DNA of 64,000 nucleotides from Roseococcus sp. SYP-B2431 (GTDB taxonomy: Bacteria > Pseudomonadota > Alphaproteobacteria > Acetobacterales > Acetobacteraceae), in the NCBI RefSeq assembly GCF_004336745.1, contig NZ_SJXD01000029.1, positions 62,001-126,000 on the forward strand, written 5' to 3'. Every line of letters starts with the position of its first letter. The first letter of the stretch is position 1. Positions 42,550 to 51,597 of the stretch are shown here, piece by piece. The translations under genes were made by a program, and so were the position numbers. The notes beneath the pieces were generated by a model. The model ran no database searches and was not told the DNA's origin. It was given only the letters and a program-made list of their open reading frames with translations.

Positions 42550-43938
42550 ATGACGAAGCTGATGACCCTCAAGACCCTCCCCGGCGCGCCCCGGCGCAAG
42601 CTCTTCGGCACCGACGGCATCCGCGGCACGGCCAACCGCGCGCCCATGGATGCGGGGACGGCGCTGCGGCTCGGCCAGGCGGCGGGGCGGTTCTTCAACC
42701 GCGGCGCGCACCGGCATCGCGTGGTGATCGGCAAGGACACCCGGCTCTCGGGCTATATGCTGGAGCCGGCGCTGACCGCGGGCTTCGTCTCGGCCGGCAT
42801 CGACGTGGTGCTGGTGGGGCCGCTGCCGACGCCGGCCATCGCGCTGCTGACCCGCTCGCTGCGCGCCGACCTCGGCGTGATGATCAGCGCCTCGCACAAT
42901 CCGCATGAGGACAACGGCATCAAGCTCTTCGGCCCCGACGGGCTGAAGCTCTCAGACGAGCAGGAATGCGCCATCGAGGCGCTGATGGAGGGCGACCTCA
43001 CCGCCGCGCTGGTCACGCCCGAGCGGCTCGGCCGCGCCTCCCGGCTCGAGGACGCGCCGGGCCGCTACATCGAGGCGGCCAAGGCCAGCTTCCCCCGCGG
43101 CCTGACGCTGGAGGGGCTGCGCATCGTGGTCGATTGCGCGCATGGCGCGGCCTACAAGGTGGCGCCGACCGTCCTCTGGGAGCTCGGCGCCGAGGTGGTG
43201 AGCGTGGGCGTGGCGCCCGATGGCTTCAACATCAACCGCAACGTCGGCTCCACCTCGCCCGGCCAGCTCGCCGCGCTGGTGACCGAGCGCCGCGCCGATC
43301 TCGGCATCGCGCTGGACGGCGACGCGGACCGCGTGGTGCTGGTGGACGAGAAGGGCCAGCTCATCGACGGCGACCAGATCCTGGCGCTGATCGCCGCCTC
43401 CTGGGCGCGGCAGGGGCGGCTCAAGGGCGACGCGCTGGTCGCGACCGTCATGAGCAACATGGGGCTGGAGCGCTTCCTCAAGGCCAAGGGCCTCGGGCTG
43501 CATCGCACCAATGTCGGCGACCGCTACGTCAGCGAGCGCATGCGCGAGACGGGCTGCAATCTGGGCGGCGAGCAGTCGGGCCATGTGATCCTAAGCGACT
43601 TCGGCACGACCGGTGACGGGCTGGTGGCCGCGCTGCAGGTGCTGGCCGTGCTGGTCGAGCGGAAGCGGCCGGCGAGCGAGGCCTGCCGCCAGTTCGAGAC
43701 GCTGCCGCAGCGCCTCGTGAACATCCGCTTCACCGGCGTCTCGCCGCTGAAGGATGCCGGCGTGCAGAGCGTCATCGCGGCCGAGGAGAAGGCGCTGGGC
43801 GAGGCCGGCCGCGTGCTCATCCGCGCGAGCGGCACGGAGCCGGTGATCCGCGTGATGGTCGAGGCGGAGGAGGAGGGGCGGCTGAACCAGGTGCTCGACA
43901 GCCTCTGCGGGACGATCCGGTCCAAAGTCTCGGCATGA
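42550..43938 (+). CDS. glmM: Phosphoglucosamine mutase
   Basis: A 462-residue alpha-D-phosphohexomutase. [11 protein letters not shown] opens the protein. The phosphoserine loop ISASHNP (Ser at about 115), the metal loop LDGDADR and the C-terminal phosphate-binding loop [12 protein letters not shown] match GlmM. It converts glucosamine-6-phosphate to glucosamine-1-phosphate for UDP-GlcNAc and cell-wall synthesis. The first ATG is used here; a second at 42562 is possible. Its stop overlaps the thiD start (ATGA). Confidence 0.95.
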   Translation: MTKLMTLKTLPGAPRRKLFGTDGIRGTANRAPMDAGTALRLGQAAGRFFNRGAHRHRVVIGKDTRLSGYMLEPALTAGFVSAGIDVVLVGPLPTPAIALLTRSLRADLGVMISASHNPHEDNGIKLFGPDGLKLSDEQECAIEALMEGDLTAALVTPERLGRASRLEDAPGRYIEAAKASFPRGLTLEGLRIVVDCAHGAAYKVAPTVLWELGAEVVSVGVAPDGFNINRNVGSTSPGQLAALVTERRADLGIALDGDADRVVLVDEKGQLIDGDQILALIAASWARQGRLKGDALVATVMSNMGLERFLKAKGLGLHRTNVGDRYVSERMRETGCNLGGEQSGHVILSDFGTTGDGLVAALQVLAVLVERKRPASEACRQFETLPQRLVNIRFTGVSPLKDAGVQSVIAAEEKALGEAGRVLIRASGTEPVIRVMVEAEEEGRLNQVLDSLCGTIRSKVSA

Positions 43939-44741
43939 AAGGCCGCGTGCTGATCTGCGCCGGCTCGGATTCGGGCGGCGGCGCGGGCATCCAGGCGGAT
44001 ATCAAGGCGGTCACGGCCCTGGGCGGCTTCGCCATGACGGCGGTCACCGCGCTCACCGCCCAGAACACGCTCGGCGTGCAGGGCGTGCTCGGCGTGGAGA
44101 CGGGCTTCATCCGGCGGCAGATCGCCTGCGTGCTGGAGGACCTCGGCGCGGACGCGTTCAAGACCGGCATGCTGCACGACGTGCCGACCATCGAGGCGGT
44201 GTGCGACGAGCTCTCGGCCCGGGCGCCCGGCGTGCCGCTGGTCGCCGATCCGGTGATGGTGGCCAAGGGCGGCCATGCCCTGCTGGCGCCGGACGCGGTC
44301 GCGACGCTGAAGCGCCGGCTGCTGCCCATCGCCGCCCTGGTCACGCCCAACCTGCCCGAGGCCGGGGTGCTGGCCGGCTTCCCCGTCACGGACGAGCCCT
44401 CGATGCGCGAGGCGGCCAAGGCCATCCTCGCCATGGGCGTGCCGGCGGTGCTGCTGAAGGGCGGCCATATGGAAGGCGAGGTCCTGGTGGACCTGCTGGC
44501 CACCGCCGAGGGGGTCATCCGCTTCGAGGACCGCCGCGTCGCCACGCGCCACACTCATGGCACCGGCTGCACGCTGGCCTCGGCCATCGCGACCGGCCTG
44601 GCCCAGGGCCTGGCGCTGGAGCCGGCCGTCGCGCGGGCGCGGCGCTACGTGCGGGCCGCCATCCTGGCCGCGCCCGGCTATGGCGCCGGCCATGGCCCGC
44701 TGGACCATGGGGTCACGGTGGAGGCCGGGCGCTTCGGGTGA
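43935..44741 (+). CDS. thiD: Hydroxymethylpyrimidine/phosphomethylpyrimidine kinase
   Basis: A 268-residue ribokinase-fold kinase. The N-terminal [16 protein letters not shown] and the C-terminal [17 protein letters not shown] anion-hole motif with its catalytic Asp-equivalent region are typical of ThiD. It phosphorylates HMP twice to HMP-PP in thiamine synthesis. It is translationally coupled to glmM by a 4-bp overlap, so no TPP riboswitch precedes it. The DUF167 gene follows after 25 bp. Confidence 0.93.
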   Translation: MKGRVLICAGSDSGGGAGIQADIKAVTALGGFAMTAVTALTAQNTLGVQGVLGVETGFIRRQIACVLEDLGADAFKTGMLHDVPTIEAVCDELSARAPGVPLVADPVMVAKGGHALLAPDAVATLKRRLLPIAALVTPNLPEAGVLAGFPVTDEPSMREAAKAILAMGVPAVLLKGGHMEGEVLVDLLATAEGVIRFEDRRVATRHTHGTGCTLASAIATGLAQGLALEPAVARARRYVRAAILAAPGYGAGHGPLDHGVTVEAGRFG

Positions 44742-44766
44742 TTCCCACCGCCGCAACCGTGGGCTG

Positions 44767-45081
44767 ATGCCTGTCACGCCGATCGCCAGGGGAGTCCGGC
44801 TGGCCGTCCGTCTGACGCCGCGCGCCTCGCGCGACGGGGTGGACGGGGTGGTGGAGGGGCCCGACGGGCGGCGGATGCTGCAGCTGCGCCTGACCGCGCC
44901 GCCGGTGGAGGGCGCCGCCAATGCCGCGCTCATCGCCTTCGTCGCCAAGGCGCTGGGGCTGCGCAAATCCGAGGTCGCGATCGTCTCCGGCCAGAAGGCG
45001 CGGATCAAGCTGCTGGAGCTGTCGGGCGATCCGGCCGGGCTGGCCGGCCGCGTGGCCGCCTGGATCGCGGACTCGACGTGA
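44767..45081 (+). CDS. DUF167 (YggU) family protein
   Basis: A 104-residue protein with the DUF167 core: VRLTPRASRDGVDGV, then APPVEGAANAALIAFVAKALG and the VSGQKARIKLLELSG end. Widespread in bacteria, with no firm function; some members sit beside yggT or cell-division genes. It may share a transcript with glmM and thiD. Confidence 0.9.
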   Translation: MPVTPIARGVRLAVRLTPRASRDGVDGVVEGPDGRRMLQLRLTAPPVEGAANAALIAFVAKALGLRKSEVAIVSGQKARIKLLELSGDPAGLAGRVAAWIADST

Positions 45082-45124
45082 CGCCGGCTCCGTGCTTTGG
45101 GCGAAGGAGGAGAGGGAGACGGGC

Positions 45125-45547
45125 GTGACGGACATCATCATCGACATCGGCGGCGAGACATTCGAGGCGGCCTTCGAGGCGAAGGACGCGCCCAGGACGG
45201 TCGCGCGCTTCCGCGAGCTGCTGCCCTATCGCGACCGGATCATCCATGTGCGCTGGAGCGGCGAGGCCTGCTGGATCCCGATGGGCGAGCGCGACCTGTC
45301 GATCGGCTACGAGAATGCGACGAGCTATCCGGCGCCGGGCCAGGTGATCGTCCATCCCGGCCATGTGAGCGGGGTGAGCGAGACGGAGATCCTGGTGGCC
45401 TATGGGCCCTGCTGCTTCGCGAGCAAGGCCGGGCAGCTGGCGGGCAACCACTTCCTGACGATCCGCGGCGACCTGGAGCGGCTGGCGAAGGTGGGCCGCT
45501 CGGTGCTGTGGGACGGCGCGAAGGCGATCGAGTTCCGCGCGCCCTAA
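45125..45547 (+). CDS. DUF3830 family protein (cyclophilin-like)
   Basis: A 140-residue protein of the DUF3830 family, predicted to have a cyclophilin-like barrel (HVRWSGEACWIPMG, ISYENATSYPAPGQV-type segment, VAYGPCCFASKAGQLAGNHF). It starts at GTG 45125 with GGGAG 6 nt upstream. Members are often found beside amidases or hydantoinase-like catabolic genes; here its only plus-strand neighbours are the glmM group. No reaction is known. Confidence 0.87.
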   Translation: MTDIIIDIGGETFEAAFEAKDAPRTVARFRELLPYRDRIIHVRWSGEACWIPMGERDLSIGYENATSYPAPGQVIVHPGHVSGVSETEILVAYGPCCFASKAGQLAGNHFLTIRGDLERLAKVGRSVLWDGAKAIEFRAP

Positions 45548-45559
45548 TTGATCGAAGGT

Positions 45560-45580
45560 GCAGGAAACTGAGTTTCCTGC
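45560..45580. terminator. Hairpin between convergent genes
   Basis: A perfect 9-bp stem (GCAGGAAAC/GTTTCCTGC) with a TGA loop lies 12 bp past the DUF3830 stop. Together with the hairpin that follows it probably ends transcription from both sides. Confidence 0.55.
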
Positions 45581-45589
45581 CGGGGTGTT

Positions 45590-45608
45590 TGAGGGGCGGC
45601 GCCCCTCA
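45590..45608. terminator. Second hairpin, overlapping the M3 peptidase stop
   Basis: TGAGGGGC and GCCCCTCA pair perfectly (8 bp) around a GGC loop. The stem includes the stop codon of the minus-strand peptidase gene. It likely works with the hairpin at 45560. Confidence 0.5.
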
Positions 45609-47276
45609 CTTCTTCCCGAGAAAGGCTTCGGCTTCCCCGACCACTTCCGCCAGCGCCCCTTCCGCGAAGGGCGACACCAGCCCGGCCGATGTCACGAGCT
45701 CCTGGAACGGCGCCGAGCCGCCGCGGGCGCAGAGCGCGACATAGGCGTCGAGCGCGGCCTTGGGATCCTGCCGCGCCTTCACCCAGAACTGCAGCGCGCA
45801 GCACAGCGCGAGGGTGTAGTCGATGTAGTAGAAGGGGCTGTTGTAGATGTGGTGCTTGGCCTGCCAGCGCCCGCCCTTCGCCAGATAGCCGATGTCGCCA
45901 TGGTCGGACCACGGCATGTAGCGCGCCTCGAGACGCTTCCAGATCGCGTGGCGCTCCTCCGGCGTGGCGTCGGGATTCGCGAAGACCTCGTGCTGGAAGT
46001 GATCCACGCAGACGCCGTAGGGCAGGAAGGCCAGCGAGGAGATGACGTGCATCCGGCGGAAGCGGTCGGCCGCCTCCTCGCCGACGAGCAGGCCCATCTG
46101 CGGATGGGTGAGGAATTCGAGGCTCATCGAGTGGATCTCGCAGGCCTCCATGGTCGGCCAGAGCTGGTCGATGCCCGGCAGGTTCCGGCTCTCCCAGCAC
46201 TGGAAGGCATGGCCCATCTCATGGGTGAAGACGCCGATGTCGTGATGCGTGCCGTTGAAGTTCGCGAAGATGAAGGGGGCGCCGAAGGACGGGAAGGAGG
46301 TGCAGAAGCCGCCGCCGGCCTTGCCGGGCCGGTTCTTCAGGTCGAGGAAGCCGCCGGCCCGCATCATCCGGTAGAACTCGGCCAGGCGCGGGTCCATCCG
46401 GTCGAACATGGTCTGCGCGGCTGACACGAGCGTGTCGTGGTCGCCGATGGGCTTCGGGTTGCCGGCCGGGTCGATCAGCGCCTCGTCCCAGGACATGACC
46501 TTGTCCCAGCCGAACTCGGCGCGGCGCGCCTCCAGCAGCCGCGCGACGAGCGGGACGACGTGCTCGGCCACCTGGTCGCGGTAGCGGGCGACGTCCTCAG
46601 GGCCGTAGTCGGTGCGGCGCATGCGGCGATAGGCCAGCGGGGTGAAGCTCTCGTCGCCCAGCTTGCGCGCCATGCCGTGGCGCAGCTTCACCAGCGCGTC
46701 GTAGATCGAATCCAGCTCGGCGCCGTTCTGCTCGAAGAAGGCCCAGCGCAGGGACTCCGCGCGGTGCCGCATCTCGCGGTCGTCGCTCTCGGCATAGGGC
46801 GCGAGGCCGGAGAGGTTCACGGCGGCGCCGTCGATCTCGAAGCTCGCGGAGGCCAGCAGCTCGGTGTAGCGGGCGGTGAGCTTCGACTCCTCTTCCAGGT
46901 CGGCGGCGATGGCCGGATCGAAGGTGGTGATGTCGGTCTGCCAGAGGCGCAGGACGTGCGGGCTGACCAGCGCCTCGACGCCGGCGCGGTCGGGGTCGTC
47001 AATGAGCCGCTTCTTGATGGCGACCTCGTGCTCGGTGGCGACGGGGGCCAGGGCATCGGCGTATTCCCGATCGACCTTGGCCTCGGGGCTCCTGGTGTCC
47101 TGGGCGAAGCGCAGATGGACCAGCGCGCTCCAGCTGTCCGTGGCGCGGCGCGCCGCGTCCCATTCGGCAACGGCCTCTTCGCGCGAGCCGCCGTCGAGCT
47201 CCGCCGCGATGTGCTTCGCCTCCGCGGCCAGGGATTCCGCCGTCGGCTTCGGGGCCGAGATCTCGTCGAAGCGCAT
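45606..47276 (-). CDS. M3 family oligoendopeptidase
   Basis: A 556-residue zinc metallopeptidase. The active-site HEMGH motif lies at about residue 345 (GVFTHEMGHAFQCWESRN), with the third ligand Glu in EACEIHSMSLEFL about 25 residues on. Typical M3/PepF length and a helical N-terminal domain. It cleaves short peptides in the cytoplasm. Its ATG follows the racemase-fold gene after 3 bp, with GGAG 9 nt upstream, so the two are one operon. Confidence 0.93.
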   Translation of the reverse strand: MRFDEISAPKPTAESLAAEAKHIAAELDGGSREEAVAEWDAARRATDSWSALVHLRFAQDTRSPEAKVDREYADALAPVATEHEVAIKKRLIDDPDRAGVEALVSPHVLRLWQTDITTFDPAIAADLEEESKLTARYTELLASASFEIDGAAVNLSGLAPYAESDDREMRHRAESLRWAFFEQNGAELDSIYDALVKLRHGMARKLGDESFTPLAYRRMRRTDYGPEDVARYRDQVAEHVVPLVARLLEARRAEFGWDKVMSWDEALIDPAGNPKPIGDHDTLVSAAQTMFDRMDPRLAEFYRMMRAGGFLDLKNRPGKAGGGFCTSFPSFGAPFIFANFNGTHHDIGVFTHEMGHAFQCWESRNLPGIDQLWPTMEACEIHSMSLEFLTHPQMGLLVGEEAADRFRRMHVISSLAFLPYGVCVDHFQHEVFANPDATPEERHAIWKRLEARYMPWSDHGDIGYLAKGGRWQAKHHIYNSPFYYIDYTLALCCALQFWVKARQDPKAALDAYVALCARGGSAPFQELVTSAGLVSPFAEGALAEVVGEAEAFLGKK

Positions 47277-47279
47277 CTG

Positions 47280-48026
47280 CTAAAACTCCGCCATGAGGCG
47301 GCCGAAGCCGTCCAGCTTGTCGTGGATGCCGTTGGCGCGCAGCGCGTGCCACCAGGTGGCCGTGTTGATCGCGACGACGGGCTTGCCCAGGAAGAGCTCG
47401 GCCGCCGCGGCGAGGCGCACCATGGAGAGGTTGGTGCCGACCTGGAGGATGGCGTCGACGTCATCGCCGTCCAGCGCCTTCAGCTCCTGCGCGAGGACGG
47501 AGGGCGGAACCTCGGCGATGGCCGTCCAGCGCCGGCATTGCAGCGCGCGGTCCCGAACGACGGAAAAGCCCATGTCGGAAAAATAGCGCGCGACCTCGGC
47601 GTTCATGCTGGGCCAGTAGGGCGAGAGGATCGCGATCCGCCTGATGCCGCCATAGGCGTTCAGCGCCGCCGCGCTGGAATGCGAGCCGACGCTGATCTTC
47701 ACGCCGCTCTCCTCCTCGACCTCGCGCACGAAGCGGTCGGCGCCCTTGACGCCGTCGAAGAAGGTCACCGAGCTCATGCCCATCACGAGGTAGTCGGGCT
47801 TCGCGGTCATCACGCTGCGCACGGCGTCGAGCGTGTTGTTGCCGATCACCTCGATGCCGGCCCGGAAGGTCTCGTTGCTGACGGCGTCGGTGTCGGGGGT
47901 GAAGATGCGGCTGTAATGCGCGGTGACGCCGGCCGGGCGCATCATGTCGAAATCGGGCTGCACCACGGTGTTGGTGGAGGGGCCCAGAACGCCGAATGTC
48001 TTACGCCAGCCCAGGATGTCGGGCAT
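47280..48026 (-). CDS. Asp/Glu racemase-superfamily protein (maleate isomerase/arylmalonate decarboxylase-like) lacking both cysteines
   Basis: A 248-residue protein. The start WRKTFGVLGPSTNTVVQPDF is typical of maleate isomerase and arylmalonate decarboxylase relatives. Those enzymes use cysteines in two loops. Here the first loop reads GMSSVTFFDG (residues 83-92) and the second QVGTNLSMV (195-203), with no Cys; the only cysteine is at about 164. It may be a binding protein, a decarboxylase of another mechanism, or inactive. AGGAG lies 6 nt before the ATG. Operon with an M3 peptidase. Confidence 0.82.
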   Translation of the reverse strand: MPDILGWRKTFGVLGPSTNTVVQPDFDMMRPAGVTAHYSRIFTPDTDAVSNETFRAGIEVIGNNTLDAVRSVMTAKPDYLVMGMSSVTFFDGVKGADRFVREVEEESGVKISVGSHSSAAALNAYGGIRRIAILSPYWPSMNAEVARYFSDMGFSVVRDRALQCRRWTAIAEVPPSVLAQELKALDGDDVDAILQVGTNLSMVRLAAAAELFLGKPVVAINTATWWHALRANGIHDKLDGFGRLMAEF

Positions 48027-48080
48027 CGCATGCTCCTGTTGACCACGAGGGAGCTTAGGGCCGGATCCGCCCCGGCGTAA

Positions 48081-49337
48081 TCAGCCGGCCTGCCCGTGGC
48101 CCGACGCGGCGGCCAGGACGACGCGGTTCCGGCCGCCCGCCTTGGCCTCGTAGAGGGCGCGGTCGGCGATGGCGACGATCTCTTCCGGAGTGCTTTCCGC
48201 GTCGGAGACCACCGCGATGCCGAAGCTCGCCGTGATGGGCCGGATCACCCCGCCGAGGTCGAAGGGGTCGTCGGCGATGGCCGCGCGGTAGCGCTCGACG
48301 GCGGCCGGCAGATCCGCGGCGGGGGTGTCGCCGATGAGGATGAGGAACTCCTCGCCCCCATAGCGTCCGAGGTAGTCGCCCGGCCGCAGCAGCCCGCCGA
48401 TGCGCGCCGTGAAGGCGCGCAGCGCCTCGTCGCCGGCGGCGTGGCCATGAGTGTCGTTGATCGACTTGAAGTGGTCGATGTCGGCCAGCACCAGCCCGAG
48501 CGTCTTGCCCGAGGCGGCACCGGCCCGCATGTGCCGCTCCAGCGCAAGCAGGAAGGCGCGGCGGTTCAGCACCCCGGTCAACGGATCGCGATTGGCCGCC
48601 TCCTGAAGCTGCTCGGCCTGCCGCAGGAGGAACTGGTTGCGCTCGACCAGTTCCTGGAAGAGCTTGCTCTTGTTGATCAGGACGGCGACCTGTCCGGCGA
48701 TCTGCCGGAAGACCGCCTGGTGGATGTCCCGGTAGACGTTCGTCTGGTGGCTGGTGAAGAACAGCACCCCCAGCGGGCGGCCATCCACGAAGAGCGGGCA
48801 GGTCAGGCTGGAACGGCCGCCCTCGGCGACGATGTTCCGCGTGGCGTCCGAGGCCGGATGGCGCGCCAAATGCTGCTCCAGATCGTTCAGGATGCGCGGC
48901 TCCCCCGTCCTGAACACCTCGCGGAGGCTGCTTCCCACCAGGGGGCGCGAATAGCCCTTGTTGATGCGCATCGGCCCCATGTTGGAGCGCGCCCAGAAGG
49001 ACGTCAGCCGCGTGCCGCCCGAGGAGAGGAAGGCGCAGCCGATCCGGTCATAGGGAATGATGCCGACGAAGCCGCGGAAGATGCTGTCGAGCACATCCTC
49101 CACCAGGATCTCGCGCTCGGCCGTCAGCACCACCTGGTTCAGGCGCGAGAGCTCGGCCTCGCGGCGGCTGATGGTTTCCGACAGGAGCTGCAGCTCGCGG
49201 CCGAGGCGGGCCAGCGGGTTGTCGCCGTCGGCGACGGGCGGGGGCACGTCCTTGCCCTGCCGCAGCGCGCTGACCCAGGCGGTGTAGGCGTCGAGCCCCT
49301 GGCGCAGCACCTCGTCGCTGGGTTCGTTCGTGGTCAT
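48081..49337 (-). CDS. GAF-GGDEF diguanylate cyclase
   Basis: A 418-residue cytoplasmic signalling protein. A helical N-terminus (Arg/Glu-rich, probably coiled coil) leads to a GAF-type sensor (about 75-225), then a second coiled coil and a GGDEF domain (about 245-405). The active-site loop is GGEEF, and an RxxD inhibitory site (RPGD) lies five residues before it, so the enzyme should be active and feedback-inhibited. It makes c-di-GMP, which favours attachment and biofilm. The start may be the ATG at 49352 instead; neither has a strong ribosome-binding site. It is a lone gene. Confidence 0.92.
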   Translation of the reverse strand: MTTNEPSDEVLRQGLDAYTAWVSALRQGKDVPPPVADGDNPLARLGRELQLLSETISRREAELSRLNQVVLTAEREILVEDVLDSIFRGFVGIIPYDRIGCAFLSSGGTRLTSFWARSNMGPMRINKGYSRPLVGSSLREVFRTGEPRILNDLEQHLARHPASDATRNIVAEGGRSSLTCPLFVDGRPLGVLFFTSHQTNVYRDIHQAVFRQIAGQVAVLINKSKLFQELVERNQFLLRQAEQLQEAANRDPLTGVLNRRAFLLALERHMRAGAASGKTLGLVLADIDHFKSINDTHGHAAGDEALRAFTARIGGLLRPGDYLGRYGGEEFLILIGDTPAADLPAAVERYRAAIADDPFDLGGVIRPITASFGIAVVSDAESTPEEIVAIADRALYEAKAGGRNRVVLAAASGHGQAG

Positions 49338-49450
49338 GGCGCTTCGGAACATCTCGGCAGGTCGCGAATGGGAGCTGGTGGGGGCGCGGGTGACCACGGG
49401 AGGTAGTGCCGCTGTCCCTGGGGGACAAGGCGGGGAAGGTCGCGGCTGGC

Positions 49451-50125
49451 CTACCCGCCCGGCGCGGCCATCGGCACGCCCGAGACCTGCACCAGCCAGG
49501 CCAGCCGCTGCCGCTGCGCGGCGCGGGAATGCCGCCGGGCCGCTTCCTCCGCCGCCGCGCCGTCACGGGCGCGCAGCGCGGCCGCCAGCACCAGATGCTC
49601 CTCATGCGCCTGCTGGGCGCGGCCGCCGATGGTCAGCAGCGAGGGCAGCAGCGCCATGGTGGCCGAAAGCTGCTCCAGGCTGCGCAGCAGATAGCGGTTG
49701 TGCGCGGCGAGGTAGAGCAGGCCATGCAGCCGCTGGTTCACCGCGGCGAGCTTCGGCGCGTCGGCGAAGCTCGCGGGCTCGCCGGCGACCAGCTCCTCCA
49801 TGGCGGCGATCTCGGTCTCGCTGGCATGCTGGGCGGCCAGCCGGGCCGCGGCGCCCTCCAGGATCTCGCGCATCACGTAGAGCTCGACCACCTGGGCGTG
49901 GTCCGGCCGGCTGACGGCGAGGCCCCGGCGCGGCTCGTGGGTCAGCAGCCCCTCGGCCTCCAGCCTGGCGATGGCCTGGCGGATGGGGGTGCGCGAGACG
50001 CCGAAGCGGGCGGCGAGATCGGTCTCCGTCAGCCGCACGCCGGGCGGCAGGGTCCCGTCGCGGATGGCCTCGCGCACGCGCGCATAGGCCTCATGGCCGC
50101 GTCCGGGATGGGCAGGGCTGTCCAT
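49451..50125 (-). CDS. GntR family regulator, FCD domain
   Basis: A 224-residue regulator. The winged helix-turn-helix is at about residues 12-75 (FGVSRTPIRQAIARLEAEGL). The FCD effector domain runs from 85 to 210 with family histidines in NQRLHGLLYLAAHNRYL and EEHLVL. It is divergent from tcuAB, so it probably controls tricarballylate use. In Salmonella the tcu regulator is LysR-type (TcuR), so this is a different solution. The likely operator lies in the 77-bp gap. Confidence 0.92.
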   Translation of the reverse strand: MDSPAHPGRGHEAYARVREAIRDGTLPPGVRLTETDLAARFGVSRTPIRQAIARLEAEGLLTHEPRRGLAVSRPDHAQVVELYVMREILEGAAARLAAQHASETEIAAMEELVAGEPASFADAPKLAAVNQRLHGLLYLAAHNRYLLRSLEQLSATMALLPSLLTIGGRAQQAHEEHLVLAAALRARDGAAAEEAARRHSRAAQRQRLAWLVQVSGVPMAAPGG

Positions 50126-50154
50126 GGAGGCAGGCTACCCCATCTGGACATGCT

Positions 50155-50172
50155 CGGATACAGCCGGATACA
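50155..50172. promoter_or_regulatory. Direct repeat in the gntR-tcuA gap
   Basis: CGGATACA occurs at 50155-50162 and again at 50165-50172, one DNA turn apart, between the divergent GntR and tcuA genes. It is a candidate binding site for the GntR protein or part of the promoter. Confidence 0.35.
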
Positions 50173-50202
50173 AGCGCCATCTATCGTGGAGTGACAAGGC
50201 GG

Positions 50203-51597
50203 ATGGACTTTCGCCGACTTTATGACGTGCTGGTCGTCGGTGGGGGGAATGCCGCGCTTTGCGCCGCGATCACCGCCGCGCAGGCAGGCGCCAGCGTCGT
50301 CGTCGCCGAGCACGCGCCCAGGCCGATGCGCGGCGGCAACAGCCGGCACACGCGCAACCTGCGTGCATTGCACCCCAAGCCGACGGGCGTGCTCACCGAG
50401 AGCTATCTCGAGGAGGAGTACTGGGACGACCTGCTGCGCGTGACCGGCGGCCGCACCAACGAGGAGCTGGCGCGCATGACCATCCGCGCGAGCCAGTTCG
50501 CGCCGGGCTTCCTCGCGGATTGCGGCGTGGTCTTCCAGCCGAGCCTGTCGGGCACGCTCTCGCTCTCGCGCACCAACGCCTTCTTCCTGGGCGGCGGCAA
50601 GGCGCTGGTGAACGCGCTCTACCGCACGGCGGAGAAGCTCGGCATCACCATCCTCTACGACACCGAGGTGCAGCACATCGAGGTGAAGGACGGCTTCGCG
50701 ACGGAGGCCATCGTCTCCTGGCGCGGCTTCCCCGAGCGCATCCGCTTCAAGGCGATCGTGGCCTCGGCGGGCGGCTTCCAGGCCAATCGCGAATGGCTCC
50801 GCCAGTACTGGGGCGACGCCGCCGACAACTTCCAGATCCGCGGCACGCCCTACGCCCAGGGGACCGTGCTGAAGGATCTTCTCGCCAACGGCATCCAGGA
50901 GGTGGGCGATCCCACCCAGTTCCACGCCGTCGCCAACGACGCGCGCGCGCCGATGGTGGATGGCGGGCTGGCGATGCGGCTGGACTGCGTGCCCTTCTCC
51001 ATCGTCGTGAACAAGGACGTGGAACGGTTCTACGACGAGGGCGAGGACGTCTGGCCCAAGCGCTACGCCATCTGGGGCCGCCTCATCGCCCAGCAGCCGG
51101 ACCAGCGCGCCTTCGCCATCACCGACAGCCAGGCGCTGCACAACTATCTCCCCAGCGTCTTCCCGCCGGAGAAGGCGGGCAGCATCGCGGAGCTCGCGGA
51201 AAAGCTCGGGCTCGATGCAGAAAAGCTCGGCGCCGTCGTCGACGGGTACAATGCCGCCGTGCAGCCCGGAACCTTCCACGGCAACAAGCTGGACGACTGC
51301 CGCACCGAGGGGCTCGAGATCGAGAAGACCCATTGGGCGCGCCGCATCGACACACCGCCCTTCTATGGCCATCCGCTGGCGCCGGGCATCACCTTCACCT
51401 TCCTCGGCGTGAAGGTGAACGACCGCGCCCAGGTGATGATGCAGGACGGCAAGCCCAGCGGGAATCTCTTCGCCTCGGGCGAGATCATGGCCGGTAATAT
51501 CCTGGGGCAGGGCTATCTGGCCGGCTTCGGCATGACCATCGGAACCGTCTTCGGGCGGCTGGCCGGAGAAGGGGCCGCGAAATATGTCAGAAATTGA
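50203..51597 (+). CDS. tcuA: FAD-dependent tricarballylate dehydrogenase
   Basis: A 464-residue flavoprotein of the fumarate reductase/succinate dehydrogenase type. The FAD loop is VLVVGGGNAALCAAI near the N-terminus; the catalytic region includes MRGGNSRHTRNLRALH and IMAGNILGQGYLAGFGM near the end. TcuA oxidises tricarballylate to cis-aconitate, passing electrons to TcuB. The ATG at 50203 is chosen; a GTG at 50191 is possible. It overlaps tcuB by 14 bp. The tcuC permease found in Salmonella is absent. Confidence 0.9.
   Translation: MDFRRLYDVLVVGGGNAALCAAITAAQAGASVVVAEHAPRPMRGGNSRHTRNLRALHPKPTGVLTESYLEEEYWDDLLRVTGGRTNEELARMTIRASQFAPGFLADCGVVFQPSLSGTLSLSRTNAFFLGGGKALVNALYRTAEKLGITILYDTEVQHIEVKDGFATEAIVSWRGFPERIRFKAIVASAGGFQANREWLRQYWGDAADNFQIRGTPYAQGTVLKDLLANGIQEVGDPTQFHAVANDARAPMVDGGLAMRLDCVPFSIVVNKDVERFYDEGEDVWPKRYAIWGRLIAQQPDQRAFAITDSQALHNYLPSVFPPEKAGSIAELAEKLGLDAEKLGAVVDGYNAAVQPGTFHGNKLDDCRTEGLEIEKTHWARRIDTPPFYGHPLAPGITFTFLGVKVNDRAQVMMQDGKPSGNLFASGEIMAGNILGQGYLAGFGMTIGTVFGRLAGEGAAKYVRN

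Noticed and set aside
43900-43960. TPP riboswitch before thiD
   Set aside because: thiD starts inside the end of glmM by 4 bp, leaving no room for a leader, and no THI-box-like sequence was seen.
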